DNA of 57,430 bases from Nitrosomonas communis (lineage in GTDB: Bacteria > Pseudomonadota > Gammaproteobacteria > Burkholderiales > Nitrosomonadaceae). The stretch is taken from the NCBI RefSeq assembly GCF_900114745.1, contig NZ_FOUB01000021.1:1-57430 (forward strand). Reading direction: 5' to 3'. Below the pieces are notes generated by a model, which ran no database searches, was not told the origin of the DNA, and saw nothing but the letters and a program-made list of their open reading frames with translations. The number at the start of each line of letters is the position of its first letter. Position 1 is the first letter of the stretch. Of this stretch, positions 43,925 to 54,613 are shown in pieces. The position numbers and the translations under genes are program-made.

Positions 43925-46900
43925 TTATGAACATTCGATTTCATCGAGCAGTTTGGTTTCAACTAGTGCTGCTAAACTTGCGATCGTAGGCGATCTGAAG
44001 AAATCGGCTGGATGCAGATCGATAGAAAAGCCGGTTCGAATTCTGGAAAGCAGTTGTATCCCCAGCAACGAGTCACCCCCCAATTCAAATAAATTATCAT
44101 CCACGCCAATAGCATCGATTCCGAGCATTTTTTGCCAAATCTCTGCAATATTCGTTTCCAGCTCGCTTTCGGGGGATTTGAATGCCGTTGGCAATGTCGG
44201 TCTCGGAAACCTTCCTGTCTTAATGGGTGCCGTAAAAGTAAACGGTTGCGCAACCAAGTCGTGCTGTGTTTGGCTCAGCCGAGTATGCAAATCAAGCGTT
44301 GAAACGATTACTTGAGGCATATACGGACCATTCACGATCCGTTCGAACACTGCTGCACCTGCTTGCGGTTCAATCCCTACACCCTCTGGCATGTCCATGT
44401 TTGCGGCCATGCCCACTTCCCGCCAGCTATCCCAATTGACTGAAATGATCGGATAGGCGGATTCACGATAAGCGGCATGCGCCACCGCATCCAAGTAAGC
44501 GTTAGCAGCACAATAATCAATTTTATTGAGTCCGCCTGCGATCGTAGCCAGCGATGAGCATAACAACATGAAATCGAGTGGGTCATCCCTGAAAACTGCT
44601 TGCAACGCGCGCATTCCATTTACTTTGGGTGCAAATACTCGTGCAATCGCTTCATCCGATTTGGTAGAAATTAACCCATTGCTAACTTCACCCGCAGCAT
44701 GAATCACACCATTGATCGGTCCGAAGTATTGCTGAGCTTGTGTCACGGCCGCTTCTAACTCACTTTGGTTACCCATATTTGCATTCACGACCAGGACTTC
44801 AGCACCTAATGCTTCCAGCTGCTTGATTTTTTCCAGCTTACTACCTAATGCGCTGTCTTTGCCGATTCCCGACAGAATCTCCAGCCAGCGTTCGCGTGTA
44901 GGGACAGGAGAACGCCCCAGCAGCACCAATTTGGCTTGTTGAGTACGTGCCAAATGTTCTGCCAGTGTCAGGCCGACGCCACCTAATCCGCCGGTAATTA
45001 AATAAACCCCACCTGATTTGAAGCGATTCTTTACGATGGGAGGAGGTTGCATAGGTTCGAAACATTGAAGCCAGCGGTGAGGTCCCCGGTAAGCAACCAC
45101 AGCCATTCCGGCATCCGTTTGTGACTCAGCCAGAATCTGCTTAGCCAGCTGCAATGGAACCTTAATACCCTTCACCTGAAAGTCAATATCGATCAGGCGG
45201 CAAGTAACATTTGAATATTCCTGTGGAATGACTTTGTATGGTCCGTAGAGCAAAGCCTTTTCCGGGCATAATATTTCGTTGCCGGTTACATCCTCCATTT
45301 GATTCGTCACCATGGAAATACTGATTTTTTTAGCTGAAGGAACAAATATCTGAGTAGCCTCCAGTGCTCTGGCAAGATAGAACAGACTGTAGAAATTGCT
45401 GTTCATACTGCTTGTCTGAGACTCAGCTTTATCTTCCGTACTCAGACTCCAAAGATAAAAAATATGACCGATCGTTTTACCTTCTTCGCGTATCGACTGT
45501 AGTAACTGGTCAAAATCGTGAGAATTTTCCTGAGAAATCCGATAGCGATGCGAACTTTCTCGCTGATAGGTGGTACCAGCAAAAACTTCGATAGGCTCAA
45601 TTCCAAATAGACGTAAATGACTAGCTAATGCTTCTCCTATTAAATATTCATCGCTAAATATCAAATAAGCACCGGCTTGCTCCGGATGTAAACTATCGAA
45701 GTCAATTTGTTCAGTGCGCTGCCAAGACGGTACGTAGAGCCATCCATTTACCGACTGTGTGACAGTCTGTTCCCGTTTCCTTACTGCCAAAGTTGGCTGC
45801 ACGCCGGCTTTTGATTCGCACTGCTCATCATCGGCTTTGATCCAGTAGGATTGACGATCAAAAGGATAGGTTGGTAACGGTACGCGATATCGACGTTCAT
45901 GCGCATAAAATTGATTCCAATCGATAGCCACGCCATTTAACCATAGCTTGCCGAGCGTGAGATAAAGGTGTTTCTGTGCCGAATAACTTCTATTGGGATG
46001 AGGTAAGGATGACAAAGTAAGTTGTCCGGGATTTGCCAACGGATGACGTTGCGCGAGTGTCGTCAGCGTTTCTCCAGGCCCAACCTCAACTAATACTTGT
46101 GCTGGATCAGCCAGCAATGCGTGCAAACCATCATTAAAGCGCACCGTCCCACGTACATGTTGTCCCCAATAATGCGGATCTATCGCTTCTTGAGGTGTAA
46201 TCCAATCACCTCTCAAGTTAGAGAAAAATGGAATTTTAGGCGATTGACGTTTAACCTGAGCGACCTGCTCAATAAAAGCTGGCAGTAGTGGTTCTACCAT
46301 ATGCGAATGAAAGGCATGTGAGACATGCAGTCTTCGGTAGCTGGCATCGCGTGCAGTCAATTTTTCTTCAGCTGCTTCGATCGCCGCAAGCGGACCGGAC
46401 AATACACAAAGTGCCGGTCCATTGATCGCTGCCAGATCACATCCATCAAATTCGTAGGATGTCAGTTCTGCTTCGGATAGCATAACAGCCAGCATGGCGC
46501 CCGTTTCCATTTGCTGTAACAAACGCCCACGCAAAGCTACCAACCTCAGGGCATCCTGCAAAGAAAATACACCCGCTAAACAAGCAGCCACATATTCGCC
46601 CACGCTGTGACCAATCATCGATGCAGGCTGGATTCCCCATGACATCCACAATTGTGCTAAGGCATATTCAATAACGAACAAGGCGGGTTGTGTAACTTCA
46701 GTTTGTTCGAGCCGCGAGGAAGCTGCCAATCTATTGGTATCATCCGCACCTGGGTACAGAATGGCAAGAAGGTCGAAATCAAGGTGCGGCCGCAGCAATT
46801 GCAAACATTGATCAAATTGCTGGCGGAAGACAGGCTCCTTTTGATAAAGATCCCGCGCCATATCGATGTATTGTGCGCCTTGCCCTGGAAACAAAAATGT

Positions 46901-48517
46901 TACAGACCGGCGCTCGACTACATTGTATTGAATAAGAAAGCGTTCACTCTCTCTGTTTTGCAATAATGTAATGGCATCCTCGTGATCATGACAAAGCGCA
47001 ATTGCCCGCTGAGCAAATTGTTTTCTCCCGACCTGCAGCGTATAAGCAACGTCAGCTAATGGCTGCTCTAAATGAGCTTCAAGGTGCTGCTGCAATCGAT
47101 TCGTGGCTCGTTCCAATGCTTCCTGGCTGCGTGCCGACAACACGAGCAGCTGCCAATCACGCGATGCACCCGAAGGGATACGGTTGGGTGCTTCCTCGAC
47201 AATCATATGCACATTGGTGCCACCGATACCGAACGAGCTGACCCCGGCGCGCCGTGATGTGGATTGTTCTGGCCAAATTCTGCATTCAGTATTGACGTAA
47301 AAAGGACTGGATGCAAAATCAATTTGCGGATTGGGCTGCTCAAAATTCAGGCTTGGAGGCAACATCTGATGTTTCAATGAAAGGACAGTCTTGATCAGCC
47401 CGGCTACTCCAGCAGCCGAATCGAGATGTCCCACATTGGTCTTGACCGAGCCGATGGCACAAAACCTGCGTTGATCAGTACTTCCACGAAATGCCTGCGT
47501 CAAGGCTGCGATCTCGATCGGGTCACCGAGTGTCGTACCTGTTCCGTGCGCCTCCACATAACTGATCGTATCGGCAGAAATGCCAGCAATGGCTTGGGCA
47601 GCCAGAATCACTTCCGTTTGCCCTTCTACACTCGGAGCGGTATAACCTACTTTGGCTGAGCCATCGTTATTGATTGCCGATCCCTTGATTACCGCATGAA
47701 TAGCATCCCCGTCTGCTAAAGCATCCGACAACCGTCTCAATACTACAATACCGACACCACTGCCAATTACTGTTCCTGCAGCCTTTGCGTCAAATGCACG
47801 GCAATGCCCATCTGGTGAAAGAATGGCACCGGGCTGATAGTAATAGCCATCTTCATGCAGCAAGTTAACCCAAGCGCCGCCTGCAAGAGCCATGTCGGTC
47901 TCATGATTAAGCAGGGCACGGCAAGCAACATGTGTCGCGGCAAGTGAAGTGGAGCACGCGGTTTGGACAGTAATTCCGGGTCCGCGTAAATTGAGCTTAT
48001 ACGCGACGGTCGTCGTCATGGAATCTTTATTATTACCATTCATCAATCCCTGCAGCGAAGAAATATCCTGCTTGTCCATTCTGCGTCCGCTCGATAGCAA
48101 ATTAAGCAGTAGATAAGTATTCACGCCGCATCCTGCGTATACGCCAATTGGATCGGTATACCGCGAAGGATCATAGCCGGCATCCTCCAAAGCTTGCCAT
48201 GCCACTTCCAGAAAAAGCCGATGCTGTGGATCAGTCTCTGCAGCTTCCCGTGGGGTATAACCAAAAAAAGACGCATCGAAGCAATCAATATCATCCAGCT
48301 GAGCAACCGCTTTTATGTAATGAGGGTCATTCAATACCTCCGCTGGCACACCGCGTGCATGCAGTTCTTCATCGCTCAGGAAAGTAATGGATTCGACACC
48401 CTCTCGCAGATTGCGCCAAAAAGACTCGATATCGTTAGCACCGGGGAAACGACATGCCATTCCGATTATGGCGATATCAAGTTCTGCATTTTCCAGTATT
48501 TTTTCAGGACTATCCAT
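43925..48517 (-). CDS. type I PKS module (KS-AT-KR-ACP)
   Basis: 1530-aa polyketide synthase that adds one C2 unit to a peptide-carrier-bound chain. KS at residues 12-440 with the active Cys in TACSTS (near 188) and the His residues in EAHGTGT and KTNVGH. AT about 535-830 with GHSVGEY (near 637) and HAFHS, the signature of malonyl-CoA specificity. KR about 1130-1360 with the NADPH motif GGLGGVG (near 1178) and the catalytic Ser/Tyr/Asn set in CSSLATIAGGLNKIDYCAANAYLD. ACP near 1481 (LGGDSLLG). There is no DH, ER or methyltransferase, so the beta-hydroxyl should persist and the product is a beta-hydroxy-gamma-amino acid unit. The ATG overlaps the stop of the upstream gene by one base (TAATG). 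Confidence 0.93.
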   Translation of the reverse strand: MDSPEKILENAELDIAIIGMACRFPGANDIESFWRNLREGVESITFLSDEELHARGVPAEVLNDPHYIKAVAQLDDIDCFDASFFGYTPREAAETDPQHRLFLEVAWQALEDAGYDPSRYTDPIGVYAGCGVNTYLLLNLLSSGRRMDKQDISSLQGLMNGNNKDSMTTTVAYKLNLRGPGITVQTACSTSLAATHVACRALLNHETDMALAGGAWVNLLHEDGYYYQPGAILSPDGHCRAFDAKAAGTVIGSGVGIVVLRRLSDALADGDAIHAVIKGSAINNDGSAKVGYTAPSVEGQTEVILAAQAIAGISADTISYVEAHGTGTTLGDPIEIAALTQAFRGSTDQRRFCAIGSVKTNVGHLDSAAGVAGLIKTVLSLKHQMLPPSLNFEQPNPQIDFASSPFYVNTECRIWPEQSTSRRAGVSSFGIGGTNVHMIVEEAPNRIPSGASRDWQLLVLSARSQEALERATNRLQQHLEAHLEQPLADVAYTLQVGRKQFAQRAIALCHDHEDAITLLQNRESERFLIQYNVVERRSVTFLFPGQGAQYIDMARDLYQKEPVFRQQFDQCLQLLRPHLDFDLLAILYPGADDTNRLAASSRLEQTEVTQPALFVIEYALAQLWMSWGIQPASMIGHSVGEYVAACLAGVFSLQDALRLVALRGRLLQQMETGAMLAVMLSEAELTSYEFDGCDLAAINGPALCVLSGPLAAIEAAEEKLTARDASYRRLHVSHAFHSHMVEPLLPAFIEQVAQVKRQSPKIPFFSNLRGDWITPQEAIDPHYWGQHVRGTVRFNDGLHALLADPAQVLVEVGPGETLTTLAQRHPLANPGQLTLSSLPHPNRSYSAQKHLYLTLGKLWLNGVAIDWNQFYAHERRYRVPLPTYPFDRQSYWIKADDEQCESKAGVQPTLAVRKREQTVTQSVNGWLYVPSWQRTEQIDFDSLHPEQAGAYLIFSDEYLIGEALASHLRLFGIEPIEVFAGTTYQRESSHRYRISQENSHDFDQLLQSIREEGKTIGHIFYLWSLSTEDKAESQTSSMNSNFYSLFYLARALEATQIFVPSAKKISISMVTNQMEDVTGNEILCPEKALLYGPYKVIPQEYSNVTCRLIDIDFQVKGIKVPLQLAKQILAESQTDAGMAVVAYRGPHRWLQCFEPMQPPPIVKNRFKSGGVYLITGGLGGVGLTLAEHLARTQQAKLVLLGRSPVPTRERWLEILSGIGKDSALGSKLEKIKQLEALGAEVLVVNANMGNQSELEAAVTQAQQYFGPINGVIHAAGEVSNGLISTKSDEAIARVFAPKVNGMRALQAVFRDDPLDFMLLCSSLATIAGGLNKIDYCAANAYLDAVAHAAYRESAYPIISVNWDSWREVGMAANMDMPEGVGIEPQAGAAVFERIVNGPYMPQVIVSTLDLHTRLSQTQHDLVAQPFTFTAPIKTGRFPRPTLPTAFKSPESELETNIAEIWQKMLGIDAIGVDDNLFELGGDSLLGIQLLSRIRTGFSIDLHPADFFRSPTIASLAALVETKLLDEIECS

Positions 48518-51500
48518 TACTGTATCCTCTCTTGTTTCCGTTGAATGAAAGCGCCACGTTGCCGCTGCGCACGCGCCTGGTGGCGTGATAAGGAAGCTGT
48601 ACCTGTATTCCCTTGGCTCAGAAATTTTGCCAGACTGGCAACGGTGGTATATTTGAACAAATCAACCATGGCAATCTGCCTGGCTAAATGTTCTTCCAGC
48701 TTTTGCTTGATTTTGATCAACAGCAGTGAATGCCCTCCCAAATCAAAAAAGTTGTTGTGCAAACCGACTTGAGGCATTTCGAGGGCTTCAGCCCAGATTT
48801 CCGAAATGGTTTTTTCCATCAGATTGACCGGTGGGTCATAATCCGGTGTATCAAACTGTTCAGGGGAAGGTAGCGCTTTCCGGTCTAGCTTGCCGTTCGG
48901 ATTAAGAGGCAGCATATCCAGGAAAATGAACTGGCTGGGTATCATGTAGTCCGGCAGCGTAGCTGTCAGCGCTGTTTTTAATAGTGACGCGTTTAATTGA
49001 GTATTGTCGTGCAAAACGACATAGGCAAGCAGGCGAAGACCATGACGTCCCTCGTGAGCAATTACCGCAGCTTCACGTATCCCGGCTAGCGTGAGCAAGC
49101 GTGCCTCGATCTCTCCCAATTCGACACGAAAACCACGTAGCTTGATTTGATCATCGAGGCGACCGAGATACTCAAGCTGTCCATCGTCTCGCCAGCGCAC
49201 TAAATCTCCTGTCCGATAAAGACGGCCTCCCGACTGATCGAATGGATTAGCTACAAAGCGCTCGCTAGTCAAAGCGTGACGATCGAGATAACCGCGCGCC
49301 AATCCTTTCCCTCCAATATAAAGCTCACCGGCTGTGCCGGGTGGCACAAGATTGAGCTCAGCATCAAGCACATAGAGCGTGCGTTCACCCACCGGCTGGC
49401 CGATCGGTGCGAATTCACCCATCTCTGACGTTAACGCATTCTCATTGCTCTGATCAATCCATGCAGCTGGAGTGATCACTGTTTCAGTTGGGCCATAAGC
49501 ATTCACCAAACGAGCTTTCTGAAATATCGCACGAGCCGCGATCACATCTGCTGCATACCATGCTTCACCCCCTGCTATACAGGTACGCACCCATTGCCGG
49601 GTACGATCAATTTGAGGGAGTAATAATCGCAAATAAGCAGGAGGAAGGTGCAGGATCGTTATTTTGTGCCGCTCGATCAGCTCAACAAAACCCTTTCCTG
49701 CCAAATGATGATTAGAAGAAAGCACCAGCGTTGCCCCTTCAGTCAGCGGTCCCATCCACTGCTCTGCTGCTGCATCGAAATTCATCGAGAAAAACATTAA
49801 TTCGTGATCGCCTTGCTGGATCCCATAGATTTTTTTGATAGCAGACAAATGCATGGCTAGCGGACCATGAGAAACCGCCACGCCCTTAGGTCGACCAGTC
49901 GACCCCGAGGTGTAAATCACATAAGCGATATGGTCGCTATGTAAGGTGACATCAGGATTAATTTCACTTACTGCATTCAGATCAAGCGTATCAAGTTCAA
50001 GGATCTGTATCCCTTCGCGGTAAGGCAGTCGCTCGCTGAGATGAGATTGAGCCAACAACAGTTGAGTCCCACTGTCTTCCATCATATAAGCTAGACGATC
50101 GTTAGGATACTCAGGGTCAAACGGTATATATGCCCCCCCTGCTTTCAGAATAGCCACAAACCCTATAATCAACTCGACGGAACTTCTCTCGAGTGCAACG
50201 CCTACCCGCACTTCAGGTTTGACACCCAAGTCGATGAGCCGATGGGCAAGCTTATTCGCCCGACGGTTGAGCTCGGCATAACTCAGCTCGATATCACCCG
50301 AGATTACTGCCGTCATGTGTGGGCATCTGTCTGCCTGGCGCTCAATCATATGATGAACTGGTTGGTTGATGGATGGAGTCTGCTGATGGCCTCCCCAGAG
50401 TATAAGTTGCTGTTTATCAGTTTCATCCAGCAAATCGATGTCGCCGATAGCAACGTTTGGTTGGAGTGAAAAATCCTGCAAAATTTGTAGATAGTGGCGC
50501 GTGAGGCGTTCAATCAGAAGAGAATCGAACAGGCTAGACGCATAAATGAAACTGGCGGATACATTTCCATCGGATAATTCAACGGTTTCAAGTCTCAGTT
50601 CCAGCTGGGCTGCCTGCTCAGGAAGGACATAATCGGTAACCGCCAGCCCAGAGCATTGCTGCAAACTACGGTAGTCTTTCTGTAAATGATTGAGGGTAGT
50701 TTGAAATAGTGGATTATGGCGTAAATCTCGCTGAGGATGCAGTGCTTCGACCAGTTGTTCGAATGGCAAATCCTGGTGAGCCTGAGCATTGATCGCATCC
50801 TCTCGCACTTGATCTAGAAGTTCAGCAAGGGACATACGCCCATGCAATTGACTCTGTAAGACCTGTGTATTGACGAAAAAACCGATCAGGCTCATCGTTT
50901 CGATGCGGTGGCGATTAGCGACGGGTACACCGATACGAATTACCTGTTGCCCTGTATGACGAAATAACAATACCTGGAAGGCTGCCATTAGTGACATAAA
51001 CAGGGTCGCTCCGCGATCAAATGAGAATTGGCGAAGTTTTACCAATACCGCTTGTGGCAGATCGAAACTGTGACGTGCGGCAGGGTAGCTCGTTACAGGC
51101 CGTCGTACGCGATCAGTTGGCAATGTTAAAACCGGATGTGACTCACCTAGGTAACTTCGCCAGTAAGCGAGCTGCCTTTCCTTTTCGCCTGCTTCAAGCC
51201 ATTTTTGTTGCCAAACTGTGTAGTCTACATACTGAATAGGCAAATGAGCGAGTTGAGCTGGTTTTCCTTGGATAGACGCCTGATAATAAGCTGCAAACTC
51301 ATTCAGCAAGATTTGCATGGACACACCATCGGCAATGATATGGTGCATGACAATAACGAGAATGTATTCGTACTCAGCTACCCGGATCAATGCCACTCGT
51401 AGTAAAGGGCCTTGCGTCAAATCAAAGGGCATCGAAATGATGTGCTGCGCTTCCGCTGTCGCTTGCTCTTCACGCTGCGTAACATCCCAATCCAACAAAT

Positions 51501-53817
51501 CGATATCCGTTATTGCTAATGGCAATGTCGATTGTATTACTTGCTCGACCACGCCTTCCGTACTGATACGAAATAAGGTGCGTAATGATTCATGCCGTTC
51601 GATCAACGCCTGAAAGCTCGCAACGAACGCTTGTTTATCTAACATGCCTGATAATCGTAGCGCATGCTGAACGTGATAGGCCGTGGTGTCAGGATCGAGT
51701 TGCCAAAGAAGCCAAAGACGCTGTTGACCATAGGATAATGGCAAGCTATAGCGATTATCCTGCATAGGCATAAGGCGACACGTATCCGCTTCCTGTGAGA
51801 CTTCCTTCAAGGATGCCAAACGCTTAATTTCCGCCGCACACTCTTGCAGTCGTGGGTGCTGAAATAAATTACGCGGAAGAAACGGAATATGCCAGCGATC
51901 TGAAATGTGCGCCACGACCTGAACAGCAGAAAGTGAATTACCCCCAATAGCAAAGAAATGATCTCCACGCTTCAATCCCGTACGGTGCAACACAGTTTCC
52001 CAAATAGCTGCCAAAGCAAGCTCTGTTTCATCTTCCAACACACAAGGGAGCGGTTCGCTTCCACCGAGCACAAAATGACCATATTCGTAGATGGCATAAG
52101 CATCCAGTGTGCGCTCGTGCCAACCTTGACGGCAAGCTGAGCGTTGTAATTTGCCACTCGAAGTTTTGGGAAGTGCACCGGGGTTTAGCAGTACCACTAC
52201 GGACAAGGGCTCATGACAACTTGAACTGACTACCTCGCTGAGGGCTGCCACCAGAGCCTCGGCAGAAACGAGTTTCTGCATGTTGCGTGACACTTCCACT
52301 GCAATACCGATCCCCTCCCCTTCTTTTCCTTCGACTGAAAATGCCGCGATCCGCCCTTTACGTACAGCTTCCACTTCTTCCTCGATAACTAACTCAATAT
52401 CCTGGGGATAAATATTTTGTCCACGGATAATGATGAGATCTTTGAGTCGCCCCATGATGTATAACTGGCGCGCATGGATAAAACCCAGATCACCGGTACG
52501 TAACCAGCGTGCGCCTTCATGATCAACAAAGGTTTCAGCAGTTTCCTGTGGACGCTGCCAGTAGCCCTGTGCGAGGCTGAGTCCATCCGTCCAAATTTCG
52601 CCGACATGGCCATCTGCCAGTGAAATCTGCTTTTCAGGGTCCATGATTTTTACCGAATGATTGGAAGCAGGAAAACCACAGGCAACGATCGGGATACCTT
52701 GCGTCTCCACCTCCGCTTGACCTTGTGCCAGCTTGTCGGACGAAAATTCATGCACTTTCATACCTTCTCCACGCACACCTCCCGTCACAAATAGGGTCGC
52801 TTCAGCCAAACCGTAGCAGGGATAAATAGTGCCAGCTGGAAATCCAATTGTACTGAAACGCTCGATAAAAGCACGCATCGTGTCTCTGCGCACGGGCTCG
52901 GCACCCGAGAAAGCAACACGCCAGGTCGATAAATCGAGTCCCTGCAATTGCGAGCTTCTCACGCGCTCGACACATAACTGAAAGGCAAAATTAGGTGCGC
53001 CACTTACTGTGGCGCGATAGCGTGAAATGACTTCTAGCCAGCGCACAGGACGTTCGATAAAAAACTGTGGTGTCATGAGTATTGCCGGAATTCCCCGGTG
53101 TAACGGCTGCAATAATCCGCCAATCAATCCCATATCATGATAAAGCGGCAGCCAACTGACGAAGATATCGTTCTCGCCGATTGACATGCCTTCTTCAAAA
53201 GCCCGGGCATTGATCATTAGATTATGTTGACTAACCATCACACCTTTAGGTGTAGAAGTCGACCCAGAGGTATATTGCAGAAAAGCAATCTCATCTTTCT
53301 CCGGCATGCGCTCATGCCATGCGGACGCCATACCAAACCTATTATTTTTCATTATGGTGTCAACCGCTAGAATATCAGCGTCTGCCAATTGCATAATCGC
53401 TGCCTCGCTAATCAGCGGTATAATTTCGCTAGTCGTCAGAATGCATCGCGCCTTTGCATCGGTTGCAATCGCGAGCAGCCTAGTCAGATGTTGCTCTCGT
53501 ATCGATTCGGGTGGAAAAACTGGTACTGCGATCATCCCTGCATAAAGACAGGCAAGGAAACCGACTACATAATGTTCATCGTTATCCATTAACAATAGTA
53601 TTCGATCACCTTGATCGAATCGATCCTGTAAAACAGCGGCAACAGCCCTGACATACAAATTGAGCGAAACATAATCGAACTGTTTGTCAATGAGTGTATC
53701 GCCATTCGCACTTACTACGATCAGAGCTATATCTGTCGGCCGCTCACGAGCGAGCGTTTGCAGATGAATCACAATATTGTCAGGGTAACTGCGAGAAGGA
53801 ATCAGTCTTGTATTCAT
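48517..53817 (-). CDS. loading synthetase FAAL-ACP-C-A-PCP
   Basis: 1766-aa starter enzyme. Residues 1-570 are a fatty acyl-AMP ligase: LLMDNDEHYVVGFLACLYAGMIAVPVFPPES, LQYTSGSTSTPKGVMVSQHNLM, and the later GRLKDLIIIRGQNIYPQDIE typical of FAALs. An acyl carrier follows (IGGNSLSA near 625), then C at 690-1120 (HHIIADGVS near 828), A at 1150-1640 and PCP near 1693 (LGGHSLL). It loads a fatty acid directly from ATP onto the ACP without CoA and links it to the first amino acid. The hand-read code is DAEHIGAITK. Glu239 hints at a basic or polar side chain, but I cannot assign it. Similar FAAL-NRPS plus PKS starts occur in betaproteobacterial lipopeptide siderophores (cupriachelin, taiwachelin, variochelin). 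Confidence 0.92.
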   Translation of the reverse strand: MNTRLIPSRSYPDNIVIHLQTLARERPTDIALIVVSANGDTLIDKQFDYVSLNLYVRAVAAVLQDRFDQGDRILLLMDNDEHYVVGFLACLYAGMIAVPVFPPESIREQHLTRLLAIATDAKARCILTTSEIIPLISEAAIMQLADADILAVDTIMKNNRFGMASAWHERMPEKDEIAFLQYTSGSTSTPKGVMVSQHNLMINARAFEEGMSIGENDIFVSWLPLYHDMGLIGGLLQPLHRGIPAILMTPQFFIERPVRWLEVISRYRATVSGAPNFAFQLCVERVRSSQLQGLDLSTWRVAFSGAEPVRRDTMRAFIERFSTIGFPAGTIYPCYGLAEATLFVTGGVRGEGMKVHEFSSDKLAQGQAEVETQGIPIVACGFPASNHSVKIMDPEKQISLADGHVGEIWTDGLSLAQGYWQRPQETAETFVDHEGARWLRTGDLGFIHARQLYIMGRLKDLIIIRGQNIYPQDIELVIEEEVEAVRKGRIAAFSVEGKEGEGIGIAVEVSRNMQKLVSAEALVAALSEVVSSSCHEPLSVVVLLNPGALPKTSSGKLQRSACRQGWHERTLDAYAIYEYGHFVLGGSEPLPCVLEDETELALAAIWETVLHRTGLKRGDHFFAIGGNSLSAVQVVAHISDRWHIPFLPRNLFQHPRLQECAAEIKRLASLKEVSQEADTCRLMPMQDNRYSLPLSYGQQRLWLLWQLDPDTTAYHVQHALRLSGMLDKQAFVASFQALIERHESLRTLFRISTEGVVEQVIQSTLPLAITDIDLLDWDVTQREEQATAEAQHIISMPFDLTQGPLLRVALIRVAEYEYILVIVMHHIIADGVSMQILLNEFAAYYQASIQGKPAQLAHLPIQYVDYTVWQQKWLEAGEKERQLAYWRSYLGESHPVLTLPTDRVRRPVTSYPAARHSFDLPQAVLVKLRQFSFDRGATLFMSLMAAFQVLLFRHTGQQVIRIGVPVANRHRIETMSLIGFFVNTQVLQSQLHGRMSLAELLDQVREDAINAQAHQDLPFEQLVEALHPQRDLRHNPLFQTTLNHLQKDYRSLQQCSGLAVTDYVLPEQAAQLELRLETVELSDGNVSASFIYASSLFDSLLIERLTRHYLQILQDFSLQPNVAIGDIDLLDETDKQQLILWGGHQQTPSINQPVHHMIERQADRCPHMTAVISGDIELSYAELNRRANKLAHRLIDLGVKPEVRVGVALERSSVELIIGFVAILKAGGAYIPFDPEYPNDRLAYMMEDSGTQLLLAQSHLSERLPYREGIQILELDTLDLNAVSEINPDVTLHSDHIAYVIYTSGSTGRPKGVAVSHGPLAMHLSAIKKIYGIQQGDHELMFFSMNFDAAAEQWMGPLTEGATLVLSSNHHLAGKGFVELIERHKITILHLPPAYLRLLLPQIDRTRQWVRTCIAGGEAWYAADVIAARAIFQKARLVNAYGPTETVITPAAWIDQSNENALTSEMGEFAPIGQPVGERTLYVLDAELNLVPPGTAGELYIGGKGLARGYLDRHALTSERFVANPFDQSGGRLYRTGDLVRWRDDGQLEYLGRLDDQIKLRGFRVELGEIEARLLTLAGIREAAVIAHEGRHGLRLLAYVVLHDNTQLNASLLKTALTATLPDYMIPSQFIFLDMLPLNPNGKLDRKALPSPEQFDTPDYDPPVNLMEKTISEIWAEALEMPQVGLHNNFFDLGGHSLLLIKIKQKLEEHLARQIAMVDLFKYTTVASLAKFLSQGNTGTASLSRHQARAQRQRGAFIQRKQERIQ

Positions 53818-53902
53818 GATTAATACTTAAAATAAATGCATGCTTTACTGAAAAATTATTAACCCAGCCTAATTTTGCATACTTCATTGCTTCTGGAATT
53901 AA

Positions 53903-54613
53903 TTAGGATAGAAAAGGCTGGCGCTTTGCTAGCGATTGATTTTTATGGGTCAATGCTAATGCTGCCGCATAGTGAATGGGTGCACTAATCGGCCAGGCGT
54001 GGACTTCTGCCCATTCAGTCTGATCGTGAGTAATACAATAACTGCCATCATGATTTGGCAGAACGGTTATAGCTGGCAGGTATTCGGCAATGCCAAATCC
54101 CAATGCTTTCAGTACCGATTCTTTCACGACCCACAGCTCGATGAAGTTCTTGCTTGACCAGATCCTCCAAGCCCGTTCTACCGAAGAAAGCACATGCGCT
54201 TCCAGATCGGCAACATCCCGATGGCACTGCTCAATATCGATACCCACTTCCCCATGAGTAGATAACGCAATCAAAGCAAAATTATCAGCATGGGAAACGT
54301 TGAACTCGATCCCGGAATTCGCTGGCAAGCACGGCTTACCAAAGCTGTTCGTTTCAATACGTAATGTCTGAGGTGGCGCCATCACACATTCCGCTAGCAG
54401 ACGGCGGAGCGCTGCACGAGTCGTAATAAAGCGCTCCCGATCCCGCAGTTGACGAAAGCGAAGTGCGCGCGCTTTTTCTTCTGCGCTCAGCAATGTCCAG
54501 TCAACAGCAAGCTGATTCGAATCGAAATCGAACTCGAGCAACCAAACATCGACTCCAATAGGCATCGTTTCAGGCAATTGCAGGCACTTCAGATGCTTCA
54601 TGAGGGGCTCCAC
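53903..54613 (-). CDS. 4'-phosphopantetheinyl transferase (Sfp type)
   Basis: Transfers phosphopantetheine from CoA to the carrier domains of the NRPS and PKS proteins. The family motifs are present: LRIETNSFGKPCLP, FNVSHADNFALIALS, VGIDIEQCHR (Mg-binding Asp and Glu) and WVVKESVLKALGFG. At 236 aa it has the Sfp-like length. The annotated ATG at 54613 overlaps the thioesterase gene by 44 bp; the second in-frame ATG (MKHLK, 54601) would still overlap. Unusually for bacteria it is cluster-encoded and co-transcribed, which makes the locus self-sufficient for carrier activation. Confidence 0.92.
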   Translation of the reverse strand: MEPLMKHLKCLQLPETMPIGVDVWLLEFDFDSNQLAVDWTLLSAEEKARALRFRQLRDRERFITTRAALRRLLAECVMAPPQTLRIETNSFGKPCLPANSGIEFNVSHADNFALIALSTHGEVGIDIEQCHRDVADLEAHVLSSVERAWRIWSSKNFIELWVVKESVLKALGFGIAEYLPAITVLPNHDGSYCITHDQTEWAEVHAWPISAPIHYAAALALTHKNQSLAKRQPFLS

